Numbered from the stretch's first letter, positions 9,410 through 21,185 are shown. The stretch: 64,000 nt of DNA from Sabellastarte sp. h YS-2021 (GCA_964017235.1 OZ024933.1:91789432-91853431); one strand, 5' to 3'. Program-made: numbers and translations. The notes: generated from the sequence alone by a model not told the origin.

Positions 9410-11866
9410 TCTGAAATAGGTGTGTCCTATACGGGCTTGAGTAATTACTATTTCCTCCCTACGAGACAAACCTGTCCAAACATAAAAATCCCCTACTGTA
9501 GGGTTTATTTGGAATAGTTTGTTCTCAGGACACACATTCCATTGAGCTTGCCACTTTTGTTTAAAAATACTATTTACATTCACTTTCAAGTCTGTATAGG
9601 GGACTTTCAAGTCTAAAACATTAAAATTCAAGGCCTGTTTGGCAAGCTCACCTGCTTTTTCATTGCTCTTTATGCGTAAGTGACTTAGAATCCAAGCTAA
9701 ACAACTATCTTATTCACTGACAAACAATCATTAAAAAGTTTTAAGATATCTTGAATAGAAGGATGATCACAGTTGTTGCTATTAAGAGCCTGAAAACTAG
9801 ATAAAGAGTCAGTGAATATGATAAAACGATCCCAATCACAATTTTTTACAATAATAAAAGCCATTTTAAGAGCCTGTAATTCAGCTGTGAATATACTAGA
9901 ATTGCCAGGAAGTCTGACTTGGGCACTGAGGTTATTAGATGCAGCGGCTGCAGCAACCCTATTTTCTGCCTTCGATCCATCAGTGTATATAGCCCTATGG
10001 TCAGGATAACAACTTTTCAACTGAGCAAATAGACAATCATCACCAAGATGTTTCTTTTGATGGGTGACATACAAGTCTATGTGAGGCTTCTTATTACAGT
10101 ACAGTCCAGGGTGGGTCATCTGGCAATGATAGTCTGAATTAAATCCAGCTGAGGACAGACAGCAGACAAATCTTCTTGTACACAATCCCGAAAAGATCTT
10201 ATGCAGATGGTTTCTTATCATAAAGATCATAAAACTGGGAGTTAAAAACAACATCGTAAGCTGGTTTGCCAGGATTACTTCTCAATTTCAAAGCATACTG
10301 AATACATAATTTATCAAACCTTAAATACAAGGGTGGTTCATTTGCCTCTACATACAAGCTTTGCATTGGAGAAGTCCTGAAGGCTCCCAGGCATATTCTT
10401 AAGCCCTGGTTTTGAGTGGGTTCCAATTTCTTAAGATAAAACTTACGAGCAGAACTAAAAACAGCACAACCATAGTCCAATCTAGAACAAACAAATGAAT
10501 GATAAAGTCTCATTAAAACACTTTTATCTGCTCCCCAATCCATTTTGGCAACTACTTTCAGTAAGTTCATGGCTTTTTTACATTTCTGACAAATATAATC
10601 AATGTGTGCTTTAAAATTCAGTTTACTGTCAAATATAACACCAAGGAACTTAGTTTGTGGAACAACAGGGATTTGTGAATTATATATAGTTAATGTTGGG
10701 TCTGGATGAAGTTTTCTTTTATTACAGAAATGCATGCAACAGTTTTGGTTTTAGAAAATTTAAAACCATTTTCATCAGCCCATTTTCTAGCTTATTCAAA
10801 CACAACTGAAGTTATCTTTCTATTGAAGCTATATTTCTAGAAGAACAAATGATTGAGGAATCATCAACAAAAAGAGACTTTTCAAAGCTAGCTGGAATCA
10901 CATCAGCAATACTGTTAATCTTTAAAATAAATAACGTAACAGAGAGGATGCTGCCTTGAGGGACATCCATCTGTTGCCCATGTATATCTGAATAAATAGA
11001 TCCTAAACGAAATCTAAAATCTGTGATAAAAAATTCAGAATAAACATGGGCATTCGCCCCCTTAAGCTTACTTTATGTAGATCTCTTATAACACCATACT
11101 TCCATACTGTATCGTAGGCCTTTTCTAAATAAAAAATACAGAGACTACATGGCTGCCTTTTAAAAAGGAATCTCTAATAAAAGATTCAAGTCTTATTAAT
11201 TGGTCTGTTGTAGTTCGACCTTTTCTAAAACCACTTTGATATTTTGTTGAAATATTATTTTTCTCAAGGAACCAAACTAATTTAGTATTAAGCATTCTTT
11301 CCATGGTTTTGCATAAACAGTTTGTCAGAGATATGGGACGATAATTGGACGGGTTTCTTGAGTCTTTGCCTGGTTGTGGAATACGTATTACAGTGGCCTC
11401 TTTCCAGCATTGAGGAATTTCACCAGAAATTTATCAAGTAACACCATAAGTGAGTCTCTTGGCAGATGTTTAAGCAGTTGATAATGATTTTCATCTGGAC
11501 CAGTGGCTGTGTCATGAGACTTTTTCAGAGCATCACATAGTTCTCTAATGGAAAATGGTACATTGTAGTTTTCAGAGTTGTCTGTGTCAAAATCCAAGTG
11601 TTCTTTTTCAACTTTCTCTTGATATTTTTGAAACTTTGTATGGTAATTATTGCTGCTAGAATTCTTGCAGATTTCTTGGGCCAACCTATTTGCTATGTCC
11701 ACTCTTTCTGTTATTTTTGTCCCATCATTATTTTCCACATGGTGTACTGTGGTGTTACTTTGTTTGCCACTTATTTTCCTGATCATTTCCCATACCTTCT
11801 TTGCTGGTGTCTTTACATTTAGTTTTGATACATATTCATGCCACTATTTCCTTTTATTTTCTTTAA

Positions 11867-12846
11867 TTACTTTACGAGCATTACCTCGGTCACCACAGGT
11901 TTGGTTGCTGCAGCTGCTTGGGCATATGTTGTCTTCAGAGAATTAAATATGTCCATTTGTTTCTTGGTTTCTGTATATGTAATCCCTCTTTCTGCCTTGA
12001 TTCTTTGGATTTCCTCTTTCCATTTCGGACATGTTGTATCATTAGAGGCATGGTTTGCTTGGCAGTTAACACATTTTGCTTCATTTGTGCATTGCTGAGA
12101 GTCTGTATGATCTTCTTTCTCACATATATTGCAAACTTCATTTTTCCTGCAGTTGAATTTAGTGTCACCAAACTTTTGACACTTGTAGCATCTCACAGGA
12201 TTCGGGATAAACTGTGACACAGCCACTGTGACACAGCCACTCTGTAGTAACCCACCCTGATGTATTTAGGTAAGGTCTGGCTTTGAAATGTCAGTATAAA
12301 GGTCCCTGTCGGTTTTCTTTGTCCATCTCTAAATACCGAAATCCTGTCTAGCTTGATGACATCTTCAGCTTTCAGGCCTTCTAATATTTCATCATCGGTA
12401 CAGTCGTTTATGTCTGGGCATCTAATGACCCATTTCTTAGTGTTTAAACTGTAATGAGGTGAAACATCTATTGGTATAGCATTGTCCATTGTCAGATTCA
12501 ATTTTGTAGTTTTCAGTAATTTCTTGCTCTGTGTTTCCTTATCCACTTCCACCAAAATGCTTCCATTCCTTAACTTCTTTATGTTAAACAGAATGGAACC
12601 AAGTATGGCAATAATGGCTTTATTAACTGCAAACGGTGGCAGTCTGCACAAGGGTCTTTCATCATTTGTAGCTTTAATCAGCAAGAAACATGGCCATGAG
12701 GAAATCTGAGCCGAGTCAAAGTCCGCAATCGTAATATCAGGTCTAGATCTTTTCCTATCAATCAATAGTGCGTTTTGGGTAGCCATAATGTAGTAGATAT
12801 TTTTCATTGCCAATGTTCTCCACCCACCCAGAGCTGGGCCCTGCAC
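11867..12846 (-). pseudogene. LINE copy 1 ORF1 remnant (nucleic-acid-binding gag-like protein)
   Basis: 12193-12846 encodes the N-terminal part of ORF1 (IYYIMATQNALLIDRKRSRP, later GTFILTFQSQTLPKYIRVGY). A perfect 14-bp tandem duplication, TGTGACACAGCCAC at 12213-12226 and 12227-12240, shifts the frame. The zinc knuckles then continue in the 11867-12226 frame, starting CYKCQKFGDTKFNC. The C-terminal ~110 residues are lost in the deletion at about 11880. In the intact copies this protein would coat LINE RNA. Confidence 0.88.
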
Positions 12847-13277
12847 ACTGATATCAGAGATACATTAGCAATATTCTCATAGACCACAAAAGTGAACCTT
12901 CATTGACCTGTTAAGCAGCCGCCTTCTAGATACTCCACACAAAAGCACAAACCAAACACCAGCAGAATACAACAATCAAGAACAACAGTATAAACCATTA
13001 GAAACAACAAGCCATCACTAATGTGGAGTAATAGGGCTTGGTACTACCAGCCGATTGATTAAGCCAGGCCATCTTAACTTTCCGACTAAGTGAAATTGAG
13101 GCCAAAGCTGTGTATTGCCTCCTCAATGCTGCAACAAAGAATTAGCTCAACAGCCAGGATCCTCTCTTCCACTAACACGGATCGCAACCCACGGTAAACA
13201 GGCTGCCAAGAATTAGTCGCCTCTTACGACACGCAGGAGGATATGTTGGGCCTATTCTACTTCCCCGGACCCACAGG

Positions 13278-14942
13278 GGTAGTTAAATACATTAAGGAAA
13301 AACAAAGAAAGATATCTGGTCTGTTGTGCTAAAAACAGTTTTACTTGTTGGGGAAATGCATCAGGAAAAATACTGACACAATTGTAAGTGTATGGTGTAT
13401 TGGTGTGCTAACAACTTAAGTGAACTGGTGAGTGGGGTGATATTAACTGTAGTAGCAAACTGTTAGTACAAGTTCTGATAGAAGTGACCTTAATTTCTGT
13501 TATAGAACGTTAATGGGATGCCAAAATCTGGAGCCAGCTCATCCAGTGATGGCATCTCTACGATAAGGACATGACAAAATAAAACTTAAATTTGCTAAAG
13601 ATACAATGGGAATAGTTGTAGAGAAATCGGACATTGCAGAGATATATGATGTCAGTAAGAAATGCCAGTTGGAAATAGTTACCGCATCATTTCACCTTAA
13701 AATTTCCATATAAATGCTTATTTCTGCCATGAAATAAGATGATAGGTTTGTAATTACTGCATTCTATTTGGAATGCTCCTATTATTTGCAAAAAAAAGAG
13801 ATCAAATTAGTGAAAAATCTATGCATCTGCACACAGTGTACTATTGGAAAATTAGAAAAAAAGGCTTGAAAACCGTGTACAATGAATTTTGACACACCAC
13901 ATTTTTGTCAAGTTGAAAGAAGCCATAACACATTAGTATCCTGATAATTGAGAGCAATGAAACCCAATAGGGGATTGATGGAGGCACTAGGGACAGAGAT
14001 GATTTAAAGGGTAACTTTTTTCTTAGACTGTACAAACAACTCTACCAATTCCATTGGGGGTTGTGGCGGATCAATATTTACATCCTAAAGTACAGTTAAC
14101 TTTGAAGATGTAAGAGTACAGGGCAAAGGATCTCATGTGTGGTAGTGTTCAAGGCTTTCTACACTACTTTTGTGTAGATGAACCCTGTCAGATCAATATT
14201 AGTGTAAATGATCCACAACTTCCTGTTTCTTAATATTACAGGAGAAAGTAATCCATTCCTAGTAATTTTGCTATTCTATCCTGGAAACCGTGCACTGGAG
14301 ACTGCTATTGTGAAATTAAACAACATAAACAGATTGGTTATAAATTTTTCATGAAGCTCTTTCATTCCTGTTTGTACATATGAATCTGGAGTATGGGGTT
14401 TTAATAAACACTTGCCAAATCAAAAGCTTCAATACTGGGCAATTACATACTTTTTTGATTTGCAATTCTATGCACTTTGAACAAGGAACATAATCTCATA
14501 AATCGTGAAATAATAAACATAATACATGCTTCACAAAGATTTTTTGAAAAACTGAATGAACATTATCAAGATGGAATAGAAAATAAGCCAAAACTGATAT
14601 CTTTTAAACTCTATAAAGCCAATGTTGAAACTGAAAAGTATGTAACTGCAAATTTAAGCTCAATAGATATGAATTATGGGTATATTGTATAATATATCAC
14701 AAATTCTTCTCATATATTGTAAATTCAGACTGATGAAGCAAGTATTTGTCAAATGGACACTGAACACCATAACAATAAAGACACTGAGTAAGTAGAAAAA
14801 GGTTTAAGCAATGAAGTATTGCAATCAAGAATTGGTTTAAATACTGCTGTATATCTGTTTGAAAGAGAGTTTTTCTAAATGGACACTAACCCAAATAGCA
14901 ATATGCTAGATCATATAAGAAGGAAAAAAAATCCTTTCATCC
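13278..14942. repeat. Unrecognised sequence with diverged repeat A (13595-14150)
   Basis: 13595-14150 aligns, with many gaps and substitutions, to 26800-27560. Shared strings include GGACATTGCAGAGATATAT, TTATTTGCAAAAAAA and GTGGCGGATCAATATTTACAT. The 71-codon open frame at 14477-14692 is not recognised and has no supporting context. I see no gene here. Confidence 0.55.
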
Positions 14943-15393
14943 TCCTAGGTCGCAATCCCCCTGTGGGTCCGGGGATGTAGAATAGGCCCAACGTATCCTC
15001 CTGCGTGTCGTAAGAGGCGACTAATTGGGGGCAGCCTGTTTGCCGTGGGTTGCGATCCGTGTCAGTGGAAGAGAGGGTCCTGGCTGTTGAGCCAATACTT
15101 TGTTGCGGCATTGAGGAGGCAATACACAGCTTTGGCCTCAATTTCACTTAGTCGGAAGGTTAAGATGGCCTGGTTTAATCAATCGGCTGGTAGTGCCAAG
15201 CCCTAATACTCCAAATTAGTGATGGCTTGTTGTTTGTAATGGTTTATACTGTTGTACTTGATTGTTGTATTCTGATGGTGTTTGGTCTGTGCTTTGGTTT
15301 GGAGTATCTAGAAGGCGGCTGCTTAACAGGTCAATCAAGGTTCACTTTTTATGTGTTCTTTGAGTATATTGCTAATGTATCTCTGATATCAGT

Positions 15394-16716
15394 GTGCAGG
15401 GCTCAGCTCCACACTATTATGATATCCCCTTATTGGGCTCGAAGGGTGGGTGGAGAGCATTGGCAACGAAAAATCTTTACTACATTATGGCAACTCAACA
15501 CTCTCTACTGATTGATAGGAAAAGATCTAGACCTGATATTACGACTACGGACTTTGATTCTGCTCAGATTTGCTCATGGCCACGTTTCCTGCTTATTAAA
15601 GGTACAAATGATGAAAGACCTTTATACAAACTGTCACCATTTGCTGTTAACAAAGCCATTGTTGCTATACTTGGTTCTGATCCATTTAACATAAAGAAGT
15701 TAAGGAATGGAAGCATTTTGGTGGAAGTGGACAAGGAAACACAGAGCCAGAAATTACTGAAAACTACAAAATTGAATCTGACAATGGACAATGCTATCCC
15801 AATCGATGTTTCACCACATTACAGTTTAAACACTAAGAAAGGGGTCATTAGATGCCCAGACATAAAAGACTGTACTGATGACGAAATATTAGAAGGCCTG
15901 AAAACTGAAGGTGTCATCAAACTAGACAGGATTTCGGTATTTAGAGATGGACAGAGAAAACCAACAGGGACCTTTATATTGACATTTCAAAGCCAGACCT
16001 TACCTAAATACATCAGGGTGGGTTACTATAGGGTGGCTGTGTCACAATTTATCCCAAATCCTGTGAGGTGCTACAAGTGTCAAAAGTTTGGTCATACTAA
16101 ATTCAACTGCAGAAAGAATGAAGTTTGCACTAAATGTGGGCAAGAAGATCACACAGACCATCAAGAATGCAAGAATGAAGCAAAATGTGTCAATTGCCAA
16201 GGTAAGCATGAATCAAATAATAAAGAATGTCCAAAATGGAAAGAAGAAAAGGAAATTCAAAGAATCAAGACAGAAAGAGGAATTTCATACATAGAAGCGA
16301 AGAAACAGATGGACATATTTAATTCTGTGAAAACAACATATGCCCAGGCAGCTGCAGCAACCAAACCTGTGGTGAAAACAGCAACAGTGGAAACACAAAC
16401 AGAACTGACTTGGCCAGAAGGCACAAAACAACCAAAAAAGTGTGCAGTTGAAAAACAGACACCTAAAGTGACTAAAACAAGTTCATCAAGTCAGACAAGT
16501 GCATCTCAAAATGACCCTATTAAACTGAAAATAAGTCAAAGCAAAGTATATTTGACGAAACAACATAAGGGATCTAATGACCCTATTAAACAATACAACA
16601 AATATGATGTTTTGAGTGATAGTGACAGTGAAATGAGTGTCGAAGAATCCCCAATCACAAGTTCACAAGGGCGGAGTGACAATAAAAGTGTAAATAATGG
16701 AACCAAACAAAAATAA
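15394..16716 (+). CDS. LINE copy 2 ORF1: gag-like RNA-binding protein, intact
   Basis: 440 codons from ATG 15394. A second in-frame ATG at 15487 (MATQHSLL) is conserved in copy 3 and could be the real start. Residues ~60-210 look like an RRM-type fold (RCPDIKDC, then GTFILTFQSQTLPKYIRVGY). Three zinc knuckles follow at ~225-285: CYKCQKFGHTKFNC, CTKCGQEDHTDHQEC and CVNCQGKHESNNKEC. The tail is Lys/Thr/Ser-rich. The role in this family is binding element RNA in a cytoplasmic particle and acting as a nucleic-acid chaperone. The stop overlaps the ORF2 start by 20 nt in a +1 frame, so ORF2 is probably translated by reinitiation. Confidence 0.9.
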   Translation: MQGSAPHYYDIPLLGSKGGWRALATKNLYYIMATQHSLLIDRKRSRPDITTTDFDSAQICSWPRFLLIKGTNDERPLYKLSPFAVNKAIVAILGSDPFNIKKLRNGSILVEVDKETQSQKLLKTTKLNLTMDNAIPIDVSPHYSLNTKKGVIRCPDIKDCTDDEILEGLKTEGVIKLDRISVFRDGQRKPTGTFILTFQSQTLPKYIRVGYYRVAVSQFIPNPVRCYKCQKFGHTKFNCRKNEVCTKCGQEDHTDHQECKNEAKCVNCQGKHESNNKECPKWKEEKEIQRIKTERGISYIEAKKQMDIFNSVKTTYAQAAAATKPVVKTATVETQTELTWPEGTKQPKKCAVEKQTPKVTKTSSSSQTSASQNDPIKLKISQSKVYLTKQHKGSNDPIKQYNKYDVLSDSDSEMSVEESPITSSQGRSDNKSVNNGTKQK

Positions 16717-17651
16717 AAGTATAATACAGTGGAACTGTCGTGGCTTTAGGCCAAATTTTGAAGAAATTAAAAATTTAATTTCCAATTTTAGACCCTACAT
16801 TTTAGCATTACAGGAAACTCATTTTAAAGAAACAGATAATGTAAATATTAGAGGATTTGATCATTATTTTAAAACTTGTATGTCTGAAGTAGATGGGAGA
16901 GCCACTGGTGGCTGCTCTATTTTTGTTAAGAAAGGTATACCCCATGAGGTACTTGAGTTAGATACAGAACTGCAGGCAGTTGCTGTAAAAGTATCTCTGC
17001 ATAAAACTATAACTGTATGTAATGTATATATTCCACCACGTTTTAATGTTGCACAAAGTGATATTGATAATCTAGTCAACCAGTTACCTGCACCTTTTCT
17101 ATTTATTGGAGATTTTAATGCACATAGTGATTTGTGGGGTTGTTCCTCATCCAATAGTTTAGGCTATAAGGTGGAACATCTTCTTGAATCCTCAGATATT
17201 TGTTTACTTAATGATAAGTCACCTACCTACTTTCATCCTGCATCAGGTTCATTCACCTCAATAGATTTGTCTTTATGTTCTGCATCTGTTTTTCTTGATT
17301 TTACATGGCAGGTCCATTCAGATCAGTGTGGTAGTGACCATTTTCCTATTTTAATTGATATAGTTAAGAGTATGCCTAAGGACAATGTTCCTCGTTGGAA
17401 TCTTAAAAAGGCTGATTGGCCAAAATTCAAACTTCAGTGTTCTCTGGATATTAATAGACATAATTTTACTGACTCTACAGAAAAGTTTCCTGCATTTTTA
17501 AATAAGTTAAATGACATAGCAACAAAATGTGTGCCAAAGTCAACTGGACAGTCCACTGGTAGCTACAAACCATGGTTTAACAGTGAATGCAAAAAAGCTG
17601 TTAAGGCTCGTCAAAATGCAATGGATAAATGCCGTATAAATCCTACATCGG

Positions 17652-17885
17652 TTTGTTTGTTTATTTGGGGTTTTACGTCGCTTTCAACACTGTACAGGTC
17701 ATATCACGACGGGTAGTTGGAAGGGCAGAGGAAACCAGTACATATAGTTCGCTAGGGTTCTGTACTGTAAACTGCCGACCAACGGCAAGCAACTACCAGC
17801 TTTCCCACTTACGGCCATGATGGGGATCGAACCCCGGCTGCAGAGGTGGGAGGCGAGAGTGTTACCACTCTGCCACCGTGGCCCC
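17652..17885 (-). mobile_element. SINE1 in LINE copy 2 ORF2
   Basis: Full-length minus-strand SINE1. The 14-bp target-site duplication AAATCCTACATCGG is at 17638-17651 and 17886-17899. Confidence 0.96.
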
Positions 17886-19012
17886 AAATCCTACATCGGA
17901 TAACATAAATGCATATAAAACCTGTCGAGCTAATGCTCGTAAAATAATTAAAGAAAATAAAAGGAAATCGTGGCATGAATATGTATCAAAACTAAATGTA
18001 AAGACACCAGCAAAGAAGGTATGGGAAATGATAAGGAAAATAAGTGGCAAACAAAGTAACACCACAATACACCATCTGGAAAATAATGATGGGACAAAAG
18101 TAACAGAAAGAGTTGATATAGCAAATAGGTTGGCCGAAGAAATCCACAAGAATTCTAGCAGCAACAATTACCGTACAGAGTTTCAAAAATATAAAGAGAA
18201 AACTGAAAAAGAACACTTGGATTTTGACACAGACAACTCTGAAAACTACAATGTACCATTTACAATTAGAGAACTATGTGATGCTATGAAAAAGTCTCAT
18301 GATACAGCCACTGGTCCAGATGAGATCCATTATCAGCTGCTAAAACATCTACCAAGAGACTCACTTATGGTGTTACTTGATGTATTTAATGATATATGGG
18401 CTTCAGGTGAAATTCCTGAATGCTGGAAAGAGGCCACTGTAATACCTATTTCTAAACCAGGCAAAGACCCAAAAAACCCGTCCAATTACCGCCCCATATC
18501 TCTGACGAGCTGTTTATGCAAAACCATGGAAAGAATGATTAATACTAGACTAGTTTGGTTCCTTGAGAAAAATAATATTTTAACAAAATATCAAAGTGGT
18601 TTTAGAAAAGGTCGAACTACAACAGACCAATTAATAAGACTTGAATCTTTTATTAGAGATTCCTTTTTAAAAGGCAACCATGTAGTCTCTGTATTTTTTG
18701 ATTTAGAAAAAGCCTACGATACAGTATGGAAGTATGGCGTTATAAGAGATCTACATAAAGTAGGCCTAAGGGGGCGAATGCCCATGTTTATTCAGAATTT
18801 TTTATCAAACAGAGTTTTTAGAGTTCGTTTAGGATCCGTTTATTCAGATATACATGGGCAAGAGATGGGTGTTCCCCAGGGCAGCATCCTCTCTGTTACA
18901 TTATTTATTTTAAAGATTAACAGTATTGCTGATGTGATTCCAGCTAGCTTTGAAAAGTCTCTTTTTGTTGATGATTTCTCAATCACTTGTTCTTCTAGAA
19001 ATATGGCTTCAA

Positions 19013-19156
19013 AGTTGGGGTTTTACGTCCCGTTCAACAGCCAGGGTCATATTGGGACAGGTCCTCAGAATTGCCACTTGTGGGACTCGAACCCACAGAG
19101 GTGACAGCCTATGATTAGATGCCAAACTTGCTAACCACTAGGCCACTGAGGACCTC
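19013..19156 (-). mobile_element. SINE2 in LINE copy 2 ORF2, just after the RT active site
   Basis: Full-length minus-strand SINE2. The 15-bp target-site duplication GAAATATGGCTTCAA is at 18998-19012 and 19157-19171. It sits about 22 bp after the FVDD codons. Confidence 0.96.
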
Positions 19157-20808
19157 GAAATATGGCTTCAATAGAAAGGCAACTTCAATTGTGTTTGAAT
19201 AAAGTAGAGAAATGGGCTGATGAAAATGGTTTTAAATTTTCTAAAACCAAAACTGTTTGCATGCATTTCTGTAACAAAAGAAAACTTCATCCAGACCCAA
19301 CATTGACAATATATAACTCACAAATCCCTGTTGTGTCACAAACTAAGTTCCTTGGTGTTATATTTGACAGTAAACTGAATTTTAAGGCACACATTGATTA
19401 TATTCGCCAGAAATGTGAAAAAGCCATGAACTTACTGAAAGTAGTTGCCAAAATGGATTGGGGAGCAGATAGAAGTGTTTTAATGAGACTTTATCGTTCA
19501 TTTGTTCGTTCTAGATTGGAATATGGTTGTGCTGTTTTTAGTTCTGCTCGTAAGTCTTATCTTAAGAAATTGGAACCCATTCAAAACCAGGGCTTGAGAA
19601 TATGCCTGGGAGCCTTCAGGACTTCTCCAATGCAAAGCTTGTATGTAGAGGCAAATGAGCCACCCTTGTATTTAAGGTTTGATAAATTATGTATTCAGTA
19701 TGCTTTGAAATTGAGAAGTAATCCTGACAATCCAGCTTACGATGTTGTTTTTAACCCTCAGTTATATGATCTGTATGATAAGAAACCATCTGCAATAAGA
19801 TCTTTTGGGCATCGAGTAGAGGAAGATTTGTCTGTTGTCTGTCCTCAGCTGGATCTAATTCAGACTGTGTCATTGCCAGATGACCCACCCTGGACTATAC
19901 AGAAACCTCACATAGACTTATATCTCACACATCAAAAGAAACATCTTGGTGATGATTGTATGTTTCAAAGTCTATTTGCTGAGTTAAGAAGCTATTACTC
20001 TGACCATAGGGCTATATATACTGATGGATCGAAAACAGAAAATAGGGTTGCTGCAGCTGCTACATCTGATGGCCTCAGTGCCCAGGTCAGACTTCCTGGC
20101 AATGCTAGCATATTCACAGCTGAATTACAGGCTCTGAAAATGGCTTTTAATATAGTTAAAAGTTGTGATGAGGATCGTTTTATCATATTTTGTGACTCTT
20201 TATCTAGTCTTCAAGCTCTTGATAGCAACAACTGTGATCATCCTTTTATTCAAGATATTTTAAAGCTTTTTAATGATTGTTGTTCAGTAAATAAGAAAGT
20301 TGTTTTAGCTTGGGTTCCTAGTCATGTAGGCATAAAGGGCAATGAAAAAGCAGATGAGCTTGCCAAACAGGCCTTGAATTTTAATGTTTTAGACTTGAAA
20401 GTCCCCTATACAGACTTGAAAGTAAATGTAAATAGTGTTTTTAAACAGAAGTGGCAAGCTCAATGGAATGCGTGTCCTGATAATAAACTATTCCAAATAA
20501 ACCCTACTGTTGGAGATTTTTATGTTTGGACGGATTTATCTCGTAGGGAAGAAATAGTTATAACACGAGCCCGTATAGGACACACTTATTTCACCCATAG
20601 TTATCTGTTGAAAGGTGAAGATATGCCCTGGTGCATTCCATGTCATTGTCCTGATACAGTGAAACACATATTACTAGACTGTATCGACCTACGTGACACA
20701 AGAATTAAATACTATAGAAACATAAATAATTTAAAAGACTTACTATATGGAAACATTAAAGTTATATGCAATTATTTAAAAGAATGTGGATTATTTTATA
20801 AATTTTAG

Positions 20809-21172
20809 CAATCTAATTTATTTTGTATTGTCGTAATTTTTGTTAAGTTATTGTGTGTTTTCTAGTTTTCTTGTTTTGTCTGTGATATATGTATATCTAT
20901 TTTGTGTAGTCTAGTCGTATTTGTATTCTATTGTATTATGATATATTTTATATTTTCTATGTTATTTTTACTTTCCTTATCTAGTCATTTGTTTTGGTTT
21001 TTTGACCAGTAAAGTGTATTGTATTTCTATTGATTGTTTTTGTATAGTTCTCCATTTTACTTGTATTTATTGATGTTGTATATATTTTAGTTAATGTACT
21101 TATTAGTTTTAATGGTGCTGTATGACACCAAGGTGTTTAAGCACCAAAATTTTTTAACTTAACTTAACTTAA
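20809..21172 (+). other. LINE copy 2 3' UTR with ACTTA repeat tail
   Basis: T-rich untranslated region ending TTTTTTAACTTAACTTAACTTAA. It is clearly different from the TTATC/TATC tails and 3' UTRs of copies 1, 3 and 4, although ORF2 is nearly identical upstream. Confidence 0.85.
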
Positions 21173-21185
21173 TCCTAGGTCGCAA

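Larger units (their letters stand above)
8290..11880 (-). pseudogene. LINE copy 1 ORF2 remnant (RT and RNase H; endonuclease deleted)
   Basis: Pieces in several frames match ORF2 of copies 2 and 3. These are 11388-11786 (KISGKQSNTTVHHVENNDGT, the start of the pre-RT region), decayed RT at 10750-11390, the RT thumb and connection at 10199-10735, RNase H with IYTDGSK at 9697-10254, and the C-terminal region at 9410-9660 and 8290-8485. Multiple frameshifts and stops occur, for example a stop in the 11388 frame. The FVDD active-site region has become VDDSSI near 10865. The first ~330 residues, including the apurinic-type endonuclease, are gone. Confidence 0.85.
7887..13277 (-). mobile_element. 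Nimb/I-like LINE copy 1, decayed, with nested insertion
   Basis: Minus-strand non-LTR retrotransposon. The 3' end (AAATATCTTATC tail) is at about 7887, the ORF2 C-terminus near 8290-8485, the rest of ORF2 at 9410-11880, ORF1 at 11885-12846 and the 5' UTR at 12847-13277. The 5' UTR matches copies 2 and 3 (it ends CCCCTGTGGGTCCGGGGA read on the minus strand). It is interrupted by LINE copy 4. An internal deletion joins ORF1 to the middle of ORF2 near 11880, removing the endonuclease domain. I could not find a target-site duplication. Confidence 0.9.
16697..20808 (+). pseudogene. LINE copy 2 ORF2: endonuclease-RT-RNase H, split by two SINEs
   Basis: Three open pieces, 16697-17651, 17900-19012 and 19172-20808. 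Inserted lengths (248 and 159 bp, counting one target duplication each) put the pieces exactly in register, so nothing but the SINEs breaks it. The endonuclease (~1-230) has QETH, GDFNAHSDLWG and SDHFPI. The RT (~430-740) has SNYRPISL, VFFDLEKAYD, PQGSILS and the active site FVDD at 18964-18975. RNase H (~950-1070) has IYTDGSK, TAELQAL, CDSLSSLQAL and WVPSHVGIKGNEKADELAKQ. The C-terminus has a CCHC-like zinc motif, PWCIPCHCPDTVKHILLDC. It would nick target DNA and prime reverse transcription there. Confidence 0.92.
14956..21172 (+). mobile_element. Nimb/I-like LINE copy 2, full length, carrying two SINEs
   Basis: Complete element: 5' UTR from CCCCCTGTGGGTCCGGGGAT, ORF1 (15394-16716), ORF2 (16697-20808) and a 3' UTR ending in an ACTTA repeat tail. 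The 13-bp target-site duplication TCCTAGGTCGCAA is at 14943-14955 and 21173-21185. ORF1 and ORF2 overlap by 20 nt, as in copy 3. An apurinic-type endonuclease, RT, RNase H and C-terminal zinc motif together with CCHC ORF1 fit the I superfamily; Nimb is my best clade guess. Its 3' UTR and tail differ from copies 1, 3 and 4. Confidence 0.95.

Noticed and set aside
14477-14692. 71-codon ORF as a gene
   Set aside because: No recognisable domain, splice context or neighbour; length is within chance for AT-rich DNA of this size, though not excluded.
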